Below are positions 34,266-43,492 of a stretch of 64,000 nucleotides of DNA, piece by piece (within the stretch, counting starts at the first letter, position 1; every line of letters starts with the position of its first letter). The DNA is from Citrobacter tructae. Its GTDB lineage: Bacteria > Pseudomonadota > Gammaproteobacteria > Enterobacterales > Enterobacteriaceae. Position numbers and translations under genes: made by a program. A model generated the notes under the pieces. It was given only the letters and a program-made list of their open reading frames with translations, was not told the DNA's origin and did no database searches. The stretch covers positions 1,550,001 through 1,614,000 of the forward strand of contig NZ_CP038469.1 in NCBI RefSeq assembly GCF_004684345.1, read 5' to 3'.

Positions 34266-34505
34266 TTACTCATAAGGTCCATGGTGGATATCAAGGGGCA
34301 GCAGCAGCGTATCAAACACTAGCGAAAAAGGCAGATCGAGGATGGTAACGTAACGCCATGCTGAATCACGGACATCCCATTGCACGCCGGGATAGTATTG
34401 ATTTCCGTGTCCCTGCCCAGGGATCGTCCGGCTAATAATACTGCCGCACCCGCTCAGCAAGATGACCATGACACCAACAGCAAGTATTCGCACCTGAACC
34501 CTCAT
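34266..34505 (-). CDS. yceK: Lipoprotein YceK (DUF1375)
   Basis: A 79-residue small lipoprotein. After MRVQVRILAVGVMVILLSGC (lipobox LSGC) the mature part contains GSIISRTIPGQGHGNQYYPG, WRYVTILDLPFSLVFDTLLL and HHGPYE, the DUF1375 pattern. Function is unknown. Upstream in-frame starts exist at 34556 and 34523; the ATG at 34505 gives a clean signal peptide and nearly the usual length (E. coli about 75). It is convergent with msyB without a gap, and downstream of the opgGH terminator. Confidence 0.88.
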   Translation of the reverse strand: MRVQVRILAVGVMVILLSGCGSIISRTIPGQGHGNQYYPGVQWDVRDSAWRYVTILDLPFSLVFDTLLLPLDIHHGPYE

Positions 34506-34523
34506 TAACGTTGTTACCCACAT

Positions 34524-34552
34524 AAAAAAATACCGGCGCCTGGCCGGTATTT
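34524..34552 (-). terminator. opgGH intrinsic terminator
   Basis: AAATACCGGC (34528-34537) and GCCGGTATTT (34543-34552) form a 10-bp stem, and on the minus strand it is followed by a T-run (A-run 34524-34530). It lies 16 bp after the opgH stop. It also lies just upstream of the yceK start. Confidence 0.92.
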
Positions 34553-34568
34553 TCACATTTCAGGATGT

Positions 34569-37097
34569 CTATTTTTTCCTGAGTGCCAGCGGGTTCAGGG
34601 TTATTCCCTGATAATAATTGACCCACGAAGAATACTTATCCGGTGAGTTCCAGACCCGATAGTGTAAACGCGCCATGGTCACCGGATCGCTCAGCAGCAC
34701 AAGGCGACGATCGCGATTCAGTTTCTCCGGCGTATCGTTCAGCGCCTGCTCGACATGTCGGTCACGCGCAATCTCAAGCACGTTACTGGCACGGTGACGT
34801 GCGGTCGCCATCGCCGTTGCCAGCGCGTTAAATGACGGATTAAACACCGCGTGCATAAAGCCGTCATCCAGCGAGCGATTACGGTTCATCACCAGGTAGT
34901 TGTCCGTATCCACCAGCACCTGCGGAGGAGAATACTCTTCCGGGATCAGGAACAGCTTCCAGCGCTTGGTACGTAATCCGACCGTTGAACGGCTGGAAAT
35001 CACCGAAACGAATGGCGACAGGATCAGCGAGAAGACAATCGGTGCCAGCCAGAACAGGAAGCGCAGATCCAGCCATGCCATACCGACGGCCCATACCAGA
35101 CCCAGCAGCAGTTGCGAACCATGACGCATAAACGCTTCACCCCACGGGGTGGAGTCGTCATCGCGCTGCGGCGAGTTCCACACCACTTCCCAGCCGAGGA
35201 AGGCGCTGACCACGAAGACGGTATGGAACAGCATACGTACCGGCGCAAGCAACACGGAGAACAAAACCTCCAGCAGCAGCGACAGCGTGACGCGAATAAA
35301 TCCACCGTACTCTTTCGTCCCCTTGCACCAGATGAGCAAAATACTCAGCAGCTTCGGCAGGAACAAGAGCACCATTGTCGAGGCAAACAGCGCAATCGCC
35401 AGTTCAGGACGCCACTGCGGCCAGACCGGGAACAGCTGACGCGGCTGCAGGAAGTATTGCGGTTCCGTCAGCGCATGCACCACCTGCAATGCGGTTGAGA
35501 GCGCGAGGAACATAAACCACAGCGGTGCAGACAAATAAGACATCACGCCCGTCAGGAACACCGCGCGGTGAACCGGGTGCATCCCTTTCACCAGGAACAG
35601 ACGGAAGTTCATCAGGTTGCCATGACACCAGCGACGGTCACGCTTCAGCTCATCCAGCAAGTTTGGCGGCAGCTCTTCATAAGAGCCAGGCAGATCGTAT
35701 GCAATCCACACGCCCCAGCCTGCACGACGCATTAACGCCGCTTCCACGAAGTCATGAGAGAGGATCGATCCCGCAAATGAGCCTTCACCCGGTAGCGGTG
35801 CGAGAGCACAGTGCTCGATAAACGGCTTCACACGAATAATCGCGTTATGACCCCAGTAGTGCGACTCACCGAGCTGCCAGAAGTGAAGCCCGGCGGTAAA
35901 CAGCGGCCCGTACACGCGGGTAGCAAACTGCTGGCAGCGCGCATACAGCGTATCCATACCGGACGCTTTTGGCGAAGACTGGATAATACCGGCATTAGGG
36001 TTCGCTTCCATCAGGCGCACCAGACCGGTCAGGCAATCGCCGCTCATTACGGAGTCAGCGTCCAGGACAACCATGTAGCTGTATTGATTCCCCCAGCGAC
36101 GGCAGAAGTCATCAATGTTACCGCTCTTACGCTTCACACGACGACGGCGACGACGGTAGAAAATCTGCCCTTCGCCCTGCACTTCGGCAATCAGCTCCAT
36201 CCACGCTTTTTGTTCCGCCACGCAGATATCAGGGTTATAGCTGTCGCTCAGGATGTAGACATCGAAATGCGCAGCATTGCCCGTGGCTTTAACCGACTCC
36301 CACGTGGCGCGCAGACCTGCAAATACGCGGTCAACGTCCTCGTTACAGATTGGCATTATCAGCGCAGTACGGTGCTCAGGATTTAAGGCTTCATCCCCTA
36401 CCGTTGACGCGGAAATACTGTACTTATCACGCCCAATCAGCAGTTGCAGAAAGCCCATTAGCGCGGTCCAGAACCCGGCCGATACCCAGCAGAAAAGCAC
36501 GGCAAACAGAATAAGAATACCGGTCTGTAGCATATAGGGCAGCAGTTGCATAAAGGAGACCCACAGATCCTGTCCCATCATGTCAGCCGGATTAATAAAC
36601 GCCCAGCCCTGGTAAGGAAGAATGGTCTTCATATACCAGGTGGCGACGACCGTTTGCGCAAGCGTTAAAATCAACAGCGTGTAGCGGCGGATCGTCCCAA
36701 CGGTACGCCATTTCTGTTCACTCTCTTGCTCTTCTTTCGTCAAACGCGAAAGATAACGCGGCGTAACGTCACGCCCACGCAGACGATCCCAAAAACGGCC
36801 TACCGGGTTGGTACGCCAGGGATCGGGAAACATAGACGTGCGCGTAGCCTTCGGCATGGCCTGCAACTGGTCGCGCCCTTCATCGTCTTTAATTAACTGC
36901 TCGTTGGCCAGAGAGTCCGGCCAGGCTTGCTCAAGACGAGCTTTAACAGACCCCTGCGGTGAATCATCTTCGCGCGAGTAAGTACGATGCTCGGCATCCA
37001 GCGCCTGATGAACGGCGCGGATGTCAGTTTTCGGCAGTGCCGCTTTCTCGATATCCGAAAGCGGCATTGCGTCAATATACTCAGTTGTCTTATTCAT
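34569..37097 (-). CDS. opgH: Glucans biosynthesis glucosyltransferase OpgH
   Basis: OpgH (842 residues) is the inner-membrane GT2 enzyme that polymerises the beta-1,2 glucan backbone of osmoregulated periplasmic glucans from UDP-glucose; in E. coli it also inhibits FtsZ when UDP-glucose is high. Two N-terminal membrane helices precede the GT2 domain with VVLDADS and the later RDRRWCHGN (an R/QxxRW-type acceptor motif), and a block of C-terminal helices follows. The ATG at 37097 overlaps the opgG stop by 8 bases. Its N-terminus MNKTTEYIDAMPLSDIEKAA matches the family. Confidence 0.97.
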   Translation of the reverse strand: MNKTTEYIDAMPLSDIEKAALPKTDIRAVHQALDAEHRTYSREDDSPQGSVKARLEQAWPDSLANEQLIKDDEGRDQLQAMPKATRTSMFPDPWRTNPVGRFWDRLRGRDVTPRYLSRLTKEEQESEQKWRTVGTIRRYTLLILTLAQTVVATWYMKTILPYQGWAFINPADMMGQDLWVSFMQLLPYMLQTGILILFAVLFCWVSAGFWTALMGFLQLLIGRDKYSISASTVGDEALNPEHRTALIMPICNEDVDRVFAGLRATWESVKATGNAAHFDVYILSDSYNPDICVAEQKAWMELIAEVQGEGQIFYRRRRRRVKRKSGNIDDFCRRWGNQYSYMVVLDADSVMSGDCLTGLVRLMEANPNAGIIQSSPKASGMDTLYARCQQFATRVYGPLFTAGLHFWQLGESHYWGHNAIIRVKPFIEHCALAPLPGEGSFAGSILSHDFVEAALMRRAGWGVWIAYDLPGSYEELPPNLLDELKRDRRWCHGNLMNFRLFLVKGMHPVHRAVFLTGVMSYLSAPLWFMFLALSTALQVVHALTEPQYFLQPRQLFPVWPQWRPELAIALFASTMVLLFLPKLLSILLIWCKGTKEYGGFIRVTLSLLLEVLFSVLLAPVRMLFHTVFVVSAFLGWEVVWNSPQRDDDSTPWGEAFMRHGSQLLLGLVWAVGMAWLDLRFLFWLAPIVFSLILSPFVSVISSRSTVGLRTKRWKLFLIPEEYSPPQVLVDTDNYLVMNRNRSLDDGFMHAVFNPSFNALATAMATARHRASNVLEIARDRHVEQALNDTPEKLNRDRRLVLLSDPVTMARLHYRVWNSPDKYSSWVNYYQGITLNPLALRKK

Positions 37098-38643
37098 TGG
37101 CAGGTAACTGGTAGCTCCAGGTTTCACTCAACGTCTGATCGGCATTGACCAACGCAGCACGCATTTCAGTGGTTTTCTTCGCATCTTTCACTTTCACGCG
37201 CAGCATCAGACGCCAACCCTTAGTGACCGGGTTGTAATTTACAGTGCTCTCGACGATCTCACCGTTGTCGCCAATGCTGGTTTGCGCGGTGACCGGGGTA
37301 TCCTGCGGCAGTTTTTTCATGTCAGTGCCGGCAAAATCCACCATAAATGCAATCGTGCCGTCAGGCTGACGAATGAGGTTTGATTGTTTGACATCACCGG
37401 TGGAACGACGCGTCTGCTGTACCCAGGCACTTTCCGGTGCATGAAGTTTGTCTTCATCGCGAGTGAACGTTAGCGTGTACTTGAAGTTCATCTCTTTGCC
37501 CGCTTCAGGTAGTTGATCCGGCGTCCAGTAGGCGACGATGTTGTCGTTGGTTTCATCGTTGGTCGGGATTTCAACTAACTCAATTTTACCCTTGCCCCAG
37601 TCGCCTTTTGGCGTTACCCAGGCACTCGGACGCAGGTCGTAGCGGTCCTCGATATCTTCAAAACGCGAGAACTGGCGGCCACGTTGCAGCAGACCAAATC
37701 CTTGCGGGTTTTCCATCGCAAAACTGCTCACCGCGAGATGTTTCGGGTTATTCAACGGACGCCAAATCCACTCGCCGTTTCCAGCATGGATAGACAAACC
37801 GTTAGAGTCATGCAACTCCGGACGGTAGTTGGTCGCCGGAGAAGGCTGGTTCGGCCCGAACAGGAACATACTGGTCAGCGGCGCTACGCCCAGCTTGCCC
37901 ACTTTATCGCGCAGATAAACTTTGGACTGCACGTCCACTACCGTGTCACGACCAGGCATAATCACAAAGCGATAGGCCCCGGTTGCGCGTGGGGAATCTA
38001 GCAGTGCATAAATGGTTAAACGTTTGTCAGTGGGTTTTGGACGCTCGATCCAAAACTCGCGAAAGCGGGGAAATTCTTCACCGGAAGGCAGAGCAGTATC
38101 AATAGCGAGGCCGCGTGCGGACAAGCCATAGACCTGACCGGCCCCCAGGACGCGGAAATAGCTGGCACCGAGCATGCTGACGATTTCATCGTTTTTATCT
38201 TTGCTATTGATCGGATACAGCACTTTGAACCCGGCGAAGCCGAGATCTTTTACCGTGTCTTTATCATGCTGAACATCGCCAAAATTAAAATAATCTGGGC
38301 TATATTTGATTTTCTTTACCGCAGTGGCGGTAACTTCGTTGATCTTGACCGGCGTATCGAAGTACATACCCTGGTGGTAGAACTCGAGCTTAAATGGGGT
38401 CTTAAGATTGCTCCAGTAGGCTTTATCGTGATTAAACTGGATCTGTTGATAATCCGCATACTTCATGTCGCGGAAAACGGAGGGCAAGTTACTTTTTGGC
38501 GCCTCATAGCCTTTACCGGCTAAGGATTGAGCTTGCTTTGCCACATCATCAATACTGAATGCCCAGCTCGATGATGTATACAGCGTTAACATAACTGCTG
38601 CACCCAACCAACGCATTTTCATCATTTGTAGTTTATGTTTCAT
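37090..38643 (-). CDS. opgG: Glucans biosynthesis protein G
   Basis: OpgG (517 residues) is a periplasmic protein needed for branching and completion of osmoregulated periplasmic glucans. The N-terminus has a Sec signal peptide (RWLGAAVMLTLYTSSSWA, cleavage before FSIDDV). The beta-sandwich core has FYHQGMYFDTPVKINEV and GNGEWIWRPLNNPKHL. Starts at 38691, 38643 and 38625 are possible; I prefer 38643 because GGGGGAAG lies upstream and the signal peptide stays intact. It is first in the opgGH operon with an 8-base overlap. Confidence 0.96.
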   Translation of the reverse strand: MKHKLQMMKMRWLGAAVMLTLYTSSSWAFSIDDVAKQAQSLAGKGYEAPKSNLPSVFRDMKYADYQQIQFNHDKAYWSNLKTPFKLEFYHQGMYFDTPVKINEVTATAVKKIKYSPDYFNFGDVQHDKDTVKDLGFAGFKVLYPINSKDKNDEIVSMLGASYFRVLGAGQVYGLSARGLAIDTALPSGEEFPRFREFWIERPKPTDKRLTIYALLDSPRATGAYRFVIMPGRDTVVDVQSKVYLRDKVGKLGVAPLTSMFLFGPNQPSPATNYRPELHDSNGLSIHAGNGEWIWRPLNNPKHLAVSSFAMENPQGFGLLQRGRQFSRFEDIEDRYDLRPSAWVTPKGDWGKGKIELVEIPTNDETNDNIVAYWTPDQLPEAGKEMNFKYTLTFTRDEDKLHAPESAWVQQTRRSTGDVKQSNLIRQPDGTIAFMVDFAGTDMKKLPQDTPVTAQTSIGDNGEIVESTVNYNPVTKGWRLMLRVKVKDAKKTTEMRAALVNADQTLSETWSYQLPANE

Positions 38644-38896
38644 AATTAGTAAGCACTTCCCCCTTTGTGTGCTTATATTGATCCGATCCATTTTAATGGA
38701 TAATCGGGTATTCCGACAACTGAATCCCTGTATTGTTCGCGCGCTGGCTCATGGTTTAATCAGGTTCATCTGCCTTTTTTCACTTTGCGTGCTTATCCTG
38801 GAGACAGGTTGTTGGACTTCGTGTAGGGTTGCCCTCGAATGTAACCATTATTCGTCTTAGGGATAAGACGAAAAGTCTGAGAATACGTAACTGTCT
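38644..38896. promoter_or_regulatory. Divergent opgG/opgC control region
   Basis: A 253-bp spacer between two genes that diverge and act in the same pathway. Expression in E. coli falls at high osmolarity. It contains the broken inverted repeat CTTATCC ... GGATAAG (38786-38870 region), and the GGGGGAAG ribosome site of opgG near the left end. I could not assign promoters firmly. Confidence 0.4.
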
Positions 38897-40057
38897 ATGA
38901 GCTCTGTATCTCCACCGCGTGAATACTTTCTTGACTCCATCCGCGCATGGCTGATGTTGTTGGGGATCCCATTCCATATCTCATTGATCTATTCCACACA
39001 CACCTGGCACGTGAACAGTGCAGAGTCGTCGTTGTGGCTGACCCTGTTTAACGATTTCATCCATGCGTTTCGCATGCAGGTTTTTTTTGTTATTTCGGGT
39101 TATTTTTCCTACATGCTTTTTTTACGCTATCCATTAAAACGTTGGTGGAAAGTGCGTGTTGAACGCGTGGGGATCCCGATGTTGACCGCGATTCCATTGC
39201 TTACGCTACCGCAATTTATCATGCTGCAATATGTGAAGGGAAAAGCAGACAGCTGGCACACTCTCAGTGGATACGATAAATACAACGCCCTTGCCTGGGA
39301 GCTTATTTCTCATCTGTGGTTTTTACTGGTCCTGGTGGTATTGACGACCGTGAGCTTGTGGGTGTTCACCCAAATGAAAAAAGCACAGGAACGCGCAGAG
39401 GAAAACCGAGCTGCCCCGGTATCAATGGTGAGGATAACGCTGATTTTTGCCTTGCTCGGCGTGGGGTATGCCGCCGTCAGACGGACCATTTTTATCCTCT
39501 ACCCTTCTATACTCAGCGACGGCATATTTAATTTTGTGGTCATGCAAACGCTGTTTTATGTGCCTTTCTTTCTGCTCGGCGCGCTGGCATTCATCAACCC
39601 CAATCTGAAAACGCTGTTCACCACCCCCTCGCGTGGCTGCACGCTAGGTGCGGGAATCGCTTTTGTGGCGTACCTGCTTAACCAACGCTACGGCAACGGC
39701 GACGCCTGGATGTACGAAACCGAATACGTGATAACCATGGTGATGGGACTGTGGATGGTTAACGTTGTCTTTTCGCTCGGCTATCGTTTATTGAATTTTC
39801 AGTCAGCCCGCGTCACCTATTTTGTCAATGCATCGCTGTTTATCTATCTGGTGCACCATCCGTTAACGCTGTTTTTCGGCGCGTATATCACACCACATAT
39901 CTCATCGAATCTGCTGGGCTTTCTCTGTGGACTGCTGTTTGTGGTCGGGATTGCGGTGATACTGTACGAAATTCATTTACGTATACCGGTGCTGAAATTT
40001 CTGTTTTCAGGAAAACCGCCGATTAAGCAGGACAAAAACAAGGCCGTTGCCGGTTAG
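38897..40057 (+). CDS. opgC: Glucans biosynthesis protein C (succinyltransferase)
   Basis: OpgC (386 residues) is an acyltransferase-3 family membrane protein with about ten helices that adds succinyl groups to periplasmic glucans, giving them negative charge. It begins MSSVSPPREYFLDSIRAWLM with the family RxxxW-type start and HISLIYSTHTWHV next to the first helix. It diverges from opgGH and converges with clsC with a 15-bp gap. Confidence 0.95.
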   Translation: MSSVSPPREYFLDSIRAWLMLLGIPFHISLIYSTHTWHVNSAESSLWLTLFNDFIHAFRMQVFFVISGYFSYMLFLRYPLKRWWKVRVERVGIPMLTAIPLLTLPQFIMLQYVKGKADSWHTLSGYDKYNALAWELISHLWFLLVLVVLTTVSLWVFTQMKKAQERAEENRAAPVSMVRITLIFALLGVGYAAVRRTIFILYPSILSDGIFNFVVMQTLFYVPFFLLGALAFINPNLKTLFTTPSRGCTLGAGIAFVAYLLNQRYGNGDAWMYETEYVITMVMGLWMVNVVFSLGYRLLNFQSARVTYFVNASLFIYLVHHPLTLFFGAYITPHISSNLLGFLCGLLFVVGIAVILYEIHLRIPVLKFLFSGKPPIKQDKNKAVAG

Positions 40058-40072
40058 CTTTCACGATGGGGT

Positions 40073-41494
40073 TCAGAGCAACCATTCAATCGGTAGTACG
40101 GATGCCAGCTTCACCAATACCCGCTTCCAGAATCTGGTGGCGGGTTCTTTTTTCAGCACCTGCTCAGCGCCATGCTGGCGGTCAACCCAGTTAACCCGCC
40201 CCCAACGGTCGAGACGCAATTGCCAGGCAACATCATACTGACTCTGCATAAAACGGTTATGAATCAGCGCAGCCAGGGTTTCGCTTTCAATCACAAAACC
40301 CATTTCGGTATTGAGCAACGTGGAGCGCGGATCAAAATTAAGCGAGCCGATAAACACTTTACGCCCGTCAATGCTGAACGTTTTAGCATGCAAACTGGAA
40401 CCCGAATTACCGGTTAATCCGCGGTCGTGAACGTCCGTGGTGCGATCGCGTGTCGGTTTAAGTTCATATAATTCCACACCATAACGCAGCAGTTTTTTTC
40501 GCCAGCGCGCGTAGCCTGCATGGACAATCGCCACATCGTTCGCTGCCAGCGAATTGGTTAAAATAGCAATCTTTACCCCTTTTCTCACCAGACGTAGCAG
40601 CTGCGCCACGCCCGCTCGGGTGGGTACAAAATAGGCGGAAATAATATCAATACGCTCGGTGGGTGAGCCCATAATATCAAACAAGCGCTGGGGTAATAGC
40701 GAATGGCGCGGTGCCTTCCCCTCGCCTTTTACCGGGTCGTCGCTGAGTAGGCGCGTTTTGGCCCAAATGAGCGGCAACGCCCCCTGATCGAGGCTGGCCA
40801 TAAACTGGCTGGTTTCCAGCTTATTCAGATAGCGGCGGGTCATTTCATCGTTATACCAGGACTCGGGCTGGTCAATTCGCTGGGTTGGTTCTGGTTCAGA
40901 CAGTGAGAGCACTTTTTTGAGTGTAGAAACGGACTGACATTGCCAGTAACGTTCAAAGTCATCCGCGACCTCTTTAACCACAGGCCCAACGGCCATGACA
41001 TCCAAATCAGAAAAAAGCGGTTGTTCACCAACGCCAAAATAGGCATCACCGATATTGCGCCCACCTACAAGCGTCACCACCCCGTCGGCGGTATAGCTTT
41101 TATTGTGCATGCGACGGTTAAGTCGGGCGAAATCGGTTAAATAGCCCACGGCACGTAGTATGCGAAAAGAGAAAGGGTTAAACAGGCGGACTTCAATGTT
41201 AGGGTGGTTATCCAGTAATTGCAGCGAATCATCCAGACCCGGCGTATTGTTGTCGTCCAACAGTAAACGGACCCGCACTCCACGTTTTGCCGCAGCCAGC
41301 AATACCGAAAACAGCAGCAGCCCGGACATGTCGTTCTCCCAGATGTAATACTGCACATCCAGAGTGCGTTCCGCCATTTCGGTTAATCGATAGCGGGCGG
41401 CGAACGCATCCAGACTATCATCCAGCGCAAGAATGCCGCACAGTTCAGGATGGCTGGTGCACAGGGGAGTAATCGCACGCTCAAGTCGCGTCAT
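40073..41494 (-). CDS. clsC: Cardiolipin synthase C
   Basis: ClsC (473 residues, formerly YmdC) makes cardiolipin from phosphatidylglycerol and phosphatidylethanolamine at the inner membrane. It has two phospholipase D HKD motifs: HNKSYTADGVVTLVGGRNIGD and HAKTFSIDGRKVFIGSLNFD, both with the His-x-Lys-x4-Asp pattern. The upstream frame to 41596 runs into ymdB, so the ATG at 41494 is used; it lies one base after the ymdB stop. The ymdB-clsC pairing is conserved, and ClsC activity in E. coli depends on YmdB. Confidence 0.95.
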   Translation of the reverse strand: MTRLERAITPLCTSHPELCGILALDDSLDAFAARYRLTEMAERTLDVQYYIWENDMSGLLLFSVLLAAAKRGVRVRLLLDDNNTPGLDDSLQLLDNHPNIEVRLFNPFSFRILRAVGYLTDFARLNRRMHNKSYTADGVVTLVGGRNIGDAYFGVGEQPLFSDLDVMAVGPVVKEVADDFERYWQCQSVSTLKKVLSLSEPEPTQRIDQPESWYNDEMTRRYLNKLETSQFMASLDQGALPLIWAKTRLLSDDPVKGEGKAPRHSLLPQRLFDIMGSPTERIDIISAYFVPTRAGVAQLLRLVRKGVKIAILTNSLAANDVAIVHAGYARWRKKLLRYGVELYELKPTRDRTTDVHDRGLTGNSGSSLHAKTFSIDGRKVFIGSLNFDPRSTLLNTEMGFVIESETLAALIHNRFMQSQYDVAWQLRLDRWGRVNWVDRQHGAEQVLKKEPATRFWKRVLVKLASVLPIEWLL

Positions 41495-41495
41495 A

Positions 41496-42038
41496 TCAGG
41501 CCAGGTTATCATCACCCTGCTGGGTGAGTAATCGTGTATAAAGTTGGGCCATTTCTTCATCAAAACACACGAAGTAAATGTGCTCCGGTAACGCACGGCG
41601 AGTCGTAAACTTCAACACCGTATTCACGGCTATCTCTGCTGCTGCAGCGCGCGGGTAACCATACACTCCAGTACTGATCGCTGGGAAAGCAATGGATTGA
41701 TAGCCATTGGCTAAAGCCAGTTGCAACGTATTTAAATAAGCATCTTCGAGCCGTTCAGCTTCATGATGATCGCCCCCTTGCCACACCGGTCCCACGGTAT
41801 GGATCACCGCCTTAGCAGGAAGATTACCCGCCAGAGTGATCACCGCATGGCCAGTCGGACATTCTCCCTGCTGCTGGATAACCTGTTTGCAGGCTTCCAA
41901 CAGTGCAGGACCGGCAGCACGATGAATGGCTCCATCCACGCCGCCGCCTCCCAATAGTGACGAATTGGCGGCATTGACGATCACATCAACAGCGATCGTC
42001 GTAATGTCGCCCTGTAATACGTGAACACGCGATTGCAT
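41496..42038 (-). CDS. ymdB: O-acetyl-ADP-ribose deacetylase YmdB
   Basis: YmdB (180 residues) is a macrodomain protein that removes acetyl from O-acetyl-ADP-ribose; in E. coli it also inhibits RNase III and affects biofilm. The macrodomain core has VIVNAANSSLLGGGGVDGAI (ADP-ribose loop with catalytic Asn and Asp) and PAISTGVYGYPRAAAAE. The ATG at 42038 follows AGGGGAA; the longer frame to 42059 is less likely. It sits between the curli cluster and clsC, with a stop one base before clsC. Confidence 0.95.
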   Translation of the reverse strand: MQSRVHVLQGDITTIAVDVIVNAANSSLLGGGGVDGAIHRAAGPALLEACKQVIQQQGECPTGHAVITLAGNLPAKAVIHTVGPVWQGGDHHEAERLEDAYLNTLQLALANGYQSIAFPAISTGVYGYPRAAAAEIAVNTVLKFTTRRALPEHIYFVCFDEEMAQLYTRLLTQQGDDNLA

Positions 42039-42138
42039 AAATTTCCCCTGACAAAACACCCTCTACTCAGTGTACAGCAGGGTTTTCCAGGAAATCTCAA
42101 TTTTTAACGATGCCCGTGCATATCTACGCCAGAACGGT

Positions 42139-42459
42139 TCATTTATATTCAATGTTAAGAATAGCGAGATTTTTTTGCTCGTTGAGATAATGCATTTTCA
42201 CCGCAGCTATTTGCTTAACACTCTGGGGGGGCATCATCACCTGTTGCGTGTTAAAGCGGCTACTGTGCGTTTTGCCGTCACGTATACATGACATTTCAAT
42301 CTGTTGTTGATGGGTATTGACTTCACAAGGCGGTTCCACTATTTCGCCGCGAAAATGAATAATCCCACCATTTGTGATTTGTTGAGCGCTTACCGAGACC
42401 GTAAAAAGAGAAAAAACACCTATACCAATACTTAGAATTCTGTTCGCTAAAGTGCACAT
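42139..42459 (-). CDS. ymdA: YmdA-like secreted protein of unknown function
   Basis: A 106-residue protein with a probable signal peptide (RILSIGIGVFSLFTVSVSA, cleavage before QQITNG). The mature part has two Cys (PPCEVN and MSCIRD) and a C-terminal YLNEQKNLAILNIEY. The pattern IIHFRGEIVEPPCEV resembles the first strand of type 1 fimbrial subunits. It occupies the ymdA position between csgC and ymdB. Function is unknown; link to curli is only by position. Confidence 0.8.
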   Translation of the reverse strand: MCTLANRILSIGIGVFSLFTVSVSAQQITNGGIIHFRGEIVEPPCEVNTHQQQIEMSCIRDGKTHSSRFNTQQVMMPPQSVKQIAAVKMHYLNEQKNLAILNIEYK

Positions 42460-42609
42460 AAAGGCTCCTCAATGATTAACCATCTTGAGAGATCGGTATG
42501 ATCCTTCACCGCTGCGATTAACGACCCGATAAAAACATATTCACGTTTCTATATTCATAGAACAGCAATGCGCTCTCAGCCACACCCGTTATGCAAATAC
42601 TTCAACACA

Positions 42610-42942
42610 TCAAGAATGGCTGGATGAATCTGGCCACTGTTTTGAGAGATGCAGGGACTGTCCATCCGAAACGGTGACCACAATTTTGACCGAATCCCCA
42701 GCGGAAATATTAAAGCTCAGTTTGGTTAATTCAATCGGTCGATTAGCGGGGACCGAAAGGCTTGTTTTCTGCTGCGTTTGGCTTTGCCCCCCCTTCCCTT
42801 GACGTATGGCGAGAACTTGAACCTTACACACGCACGGCTGAGTTAACGTTACCTGAGGGATAATGGTGTACATTTCACCTTGTTGGGTTGTATTGAACGT
42901 GATTTGATTTGATAGCGCGGCAATAAGTAATAGCGTATGCAT
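42610..42942 (-). CDS. csgC: Curli assembly protein CsgC
   Basis: CsgC (110 residues) is a periplasmic chaperone-like protein that stops CsgA from forming amyloid inside the cell. A short signal peptide (MHTLLLIAALSNQ) precedes an immunoglobulin-like beta sandwich, and the CxC motif (QPCVCKVQVL) of the family is present. It is the last gene of the csgBAC operon, 60 bp after csgA and past a hairpin that likely lowers its level relative to csgA. Confidence 0.94.
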   Translation of the reverse strand: MHTLLLIAALSNQITFNTTQQGEMYTIIPQVTLTQPCVCKVQVLAIRQGKGGQSQTQQKTSLSVPANRPIELTKLSFNISAGDSVKIVVTVSDGQSLHLSKQWPDSSSHS

Positions 42943-42954
42943 GATATTCTCCCG

Positions 42955-42980
42955 AAAAAAAACAGGGCTTTCGCCCTGTT
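42955..42980 (-). terminator. Terminator between csgA and csgC
   Basis: AACAGGGC (42961-42968), loop TTTC, GCCCTGTT (42973-42980). On the minus strand the stem is followed by an eight-T run. It ends most csgBA transcripts; csgC would rely on read-through. Confidence 0.9.
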
Positions 42981-43002
42981 TATTCTCAGTCAGAAGACTG
43001 AA

Positions 43003-43452
43003 TTAATGTTGGTTAGCGGTGGCGTTGTTGCCAAAACCAACCTGACGAACCAGAACATTGGAGTCAGACGCTGTCTGATTAACCACTGCGCCGTTGCGAC
43101 CACCGTATTGGGTCACGCTAATATCAGCATTTTTAGCATTCCACTGATTAATGTCAGCGCTGTTATTGAAGCCAGTTTGTTTCAGACTAATGGTACTGTC
43201 ATCAGCACCTTGTCCGACGGTTGCCCCGTTACCACGACCGTGCTGGGTGATGGTCACATCGGATTTACGTGCATCACTTTGCAGCGCATTCGCAATGTTG
43301 CCAGAACCATACTGGTAAATACTCATTGAAGAGTCCGGGCCATTGTTATTACCACCGCCATGATGATTGCCGCCCCATTGCGGAACAACACCAGCCAGAG
43401 CACTGCCAGAAACTACGATTGCTGCGAATGCTGCCACTTTTAAAAGTTTCAT
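43003..43452 (-). CDS. csgA: Major curlin subunit CsgA
   Basis: CsgA (149 residues) is the main subunit of curli amyloid fibres. A Sec signal peptide (KLLKVAAFAAIVVSGSALA) and an N22 secretion segment (GVVPQWGGNHHGGG) precede five imperfect repeats of the form S-x5-Q-x4-N-x5-Q. They begin near residues 42, 64, 86, 109 and 131 (for example SDVTITQHGRGNGATVGQ). Gly and Asp gatekeeper residues occur mainly in the middle repeats. Two residues shorter than E. coli. It follows csgB by 40 bp. Confidence 0.98.
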   Translation of the reverse strand: MKLLKVAAFAAIVVSGSALAGVVPQWGGNHHGGGNNNGPDSSMSIYQYGSGNIANALQSDARKSDVTITQHGRGNGATVGQGADDSTISLKQTGFNNSADINQWNAKNADISVTQYGGRNGAVVNQTASDSNVLVRQVGFGNNATANQH

Positions 43453-43492
43453 GGTAAACCCCCATCGGATTGATTTAAACGTCGTTAATGGA

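Noticed and set aside
35811..36386. 191-codon plus-strand frame inside opgH
   Set aside because: Antisense to the conserved glucosyltransferase domain; composition is atypical.
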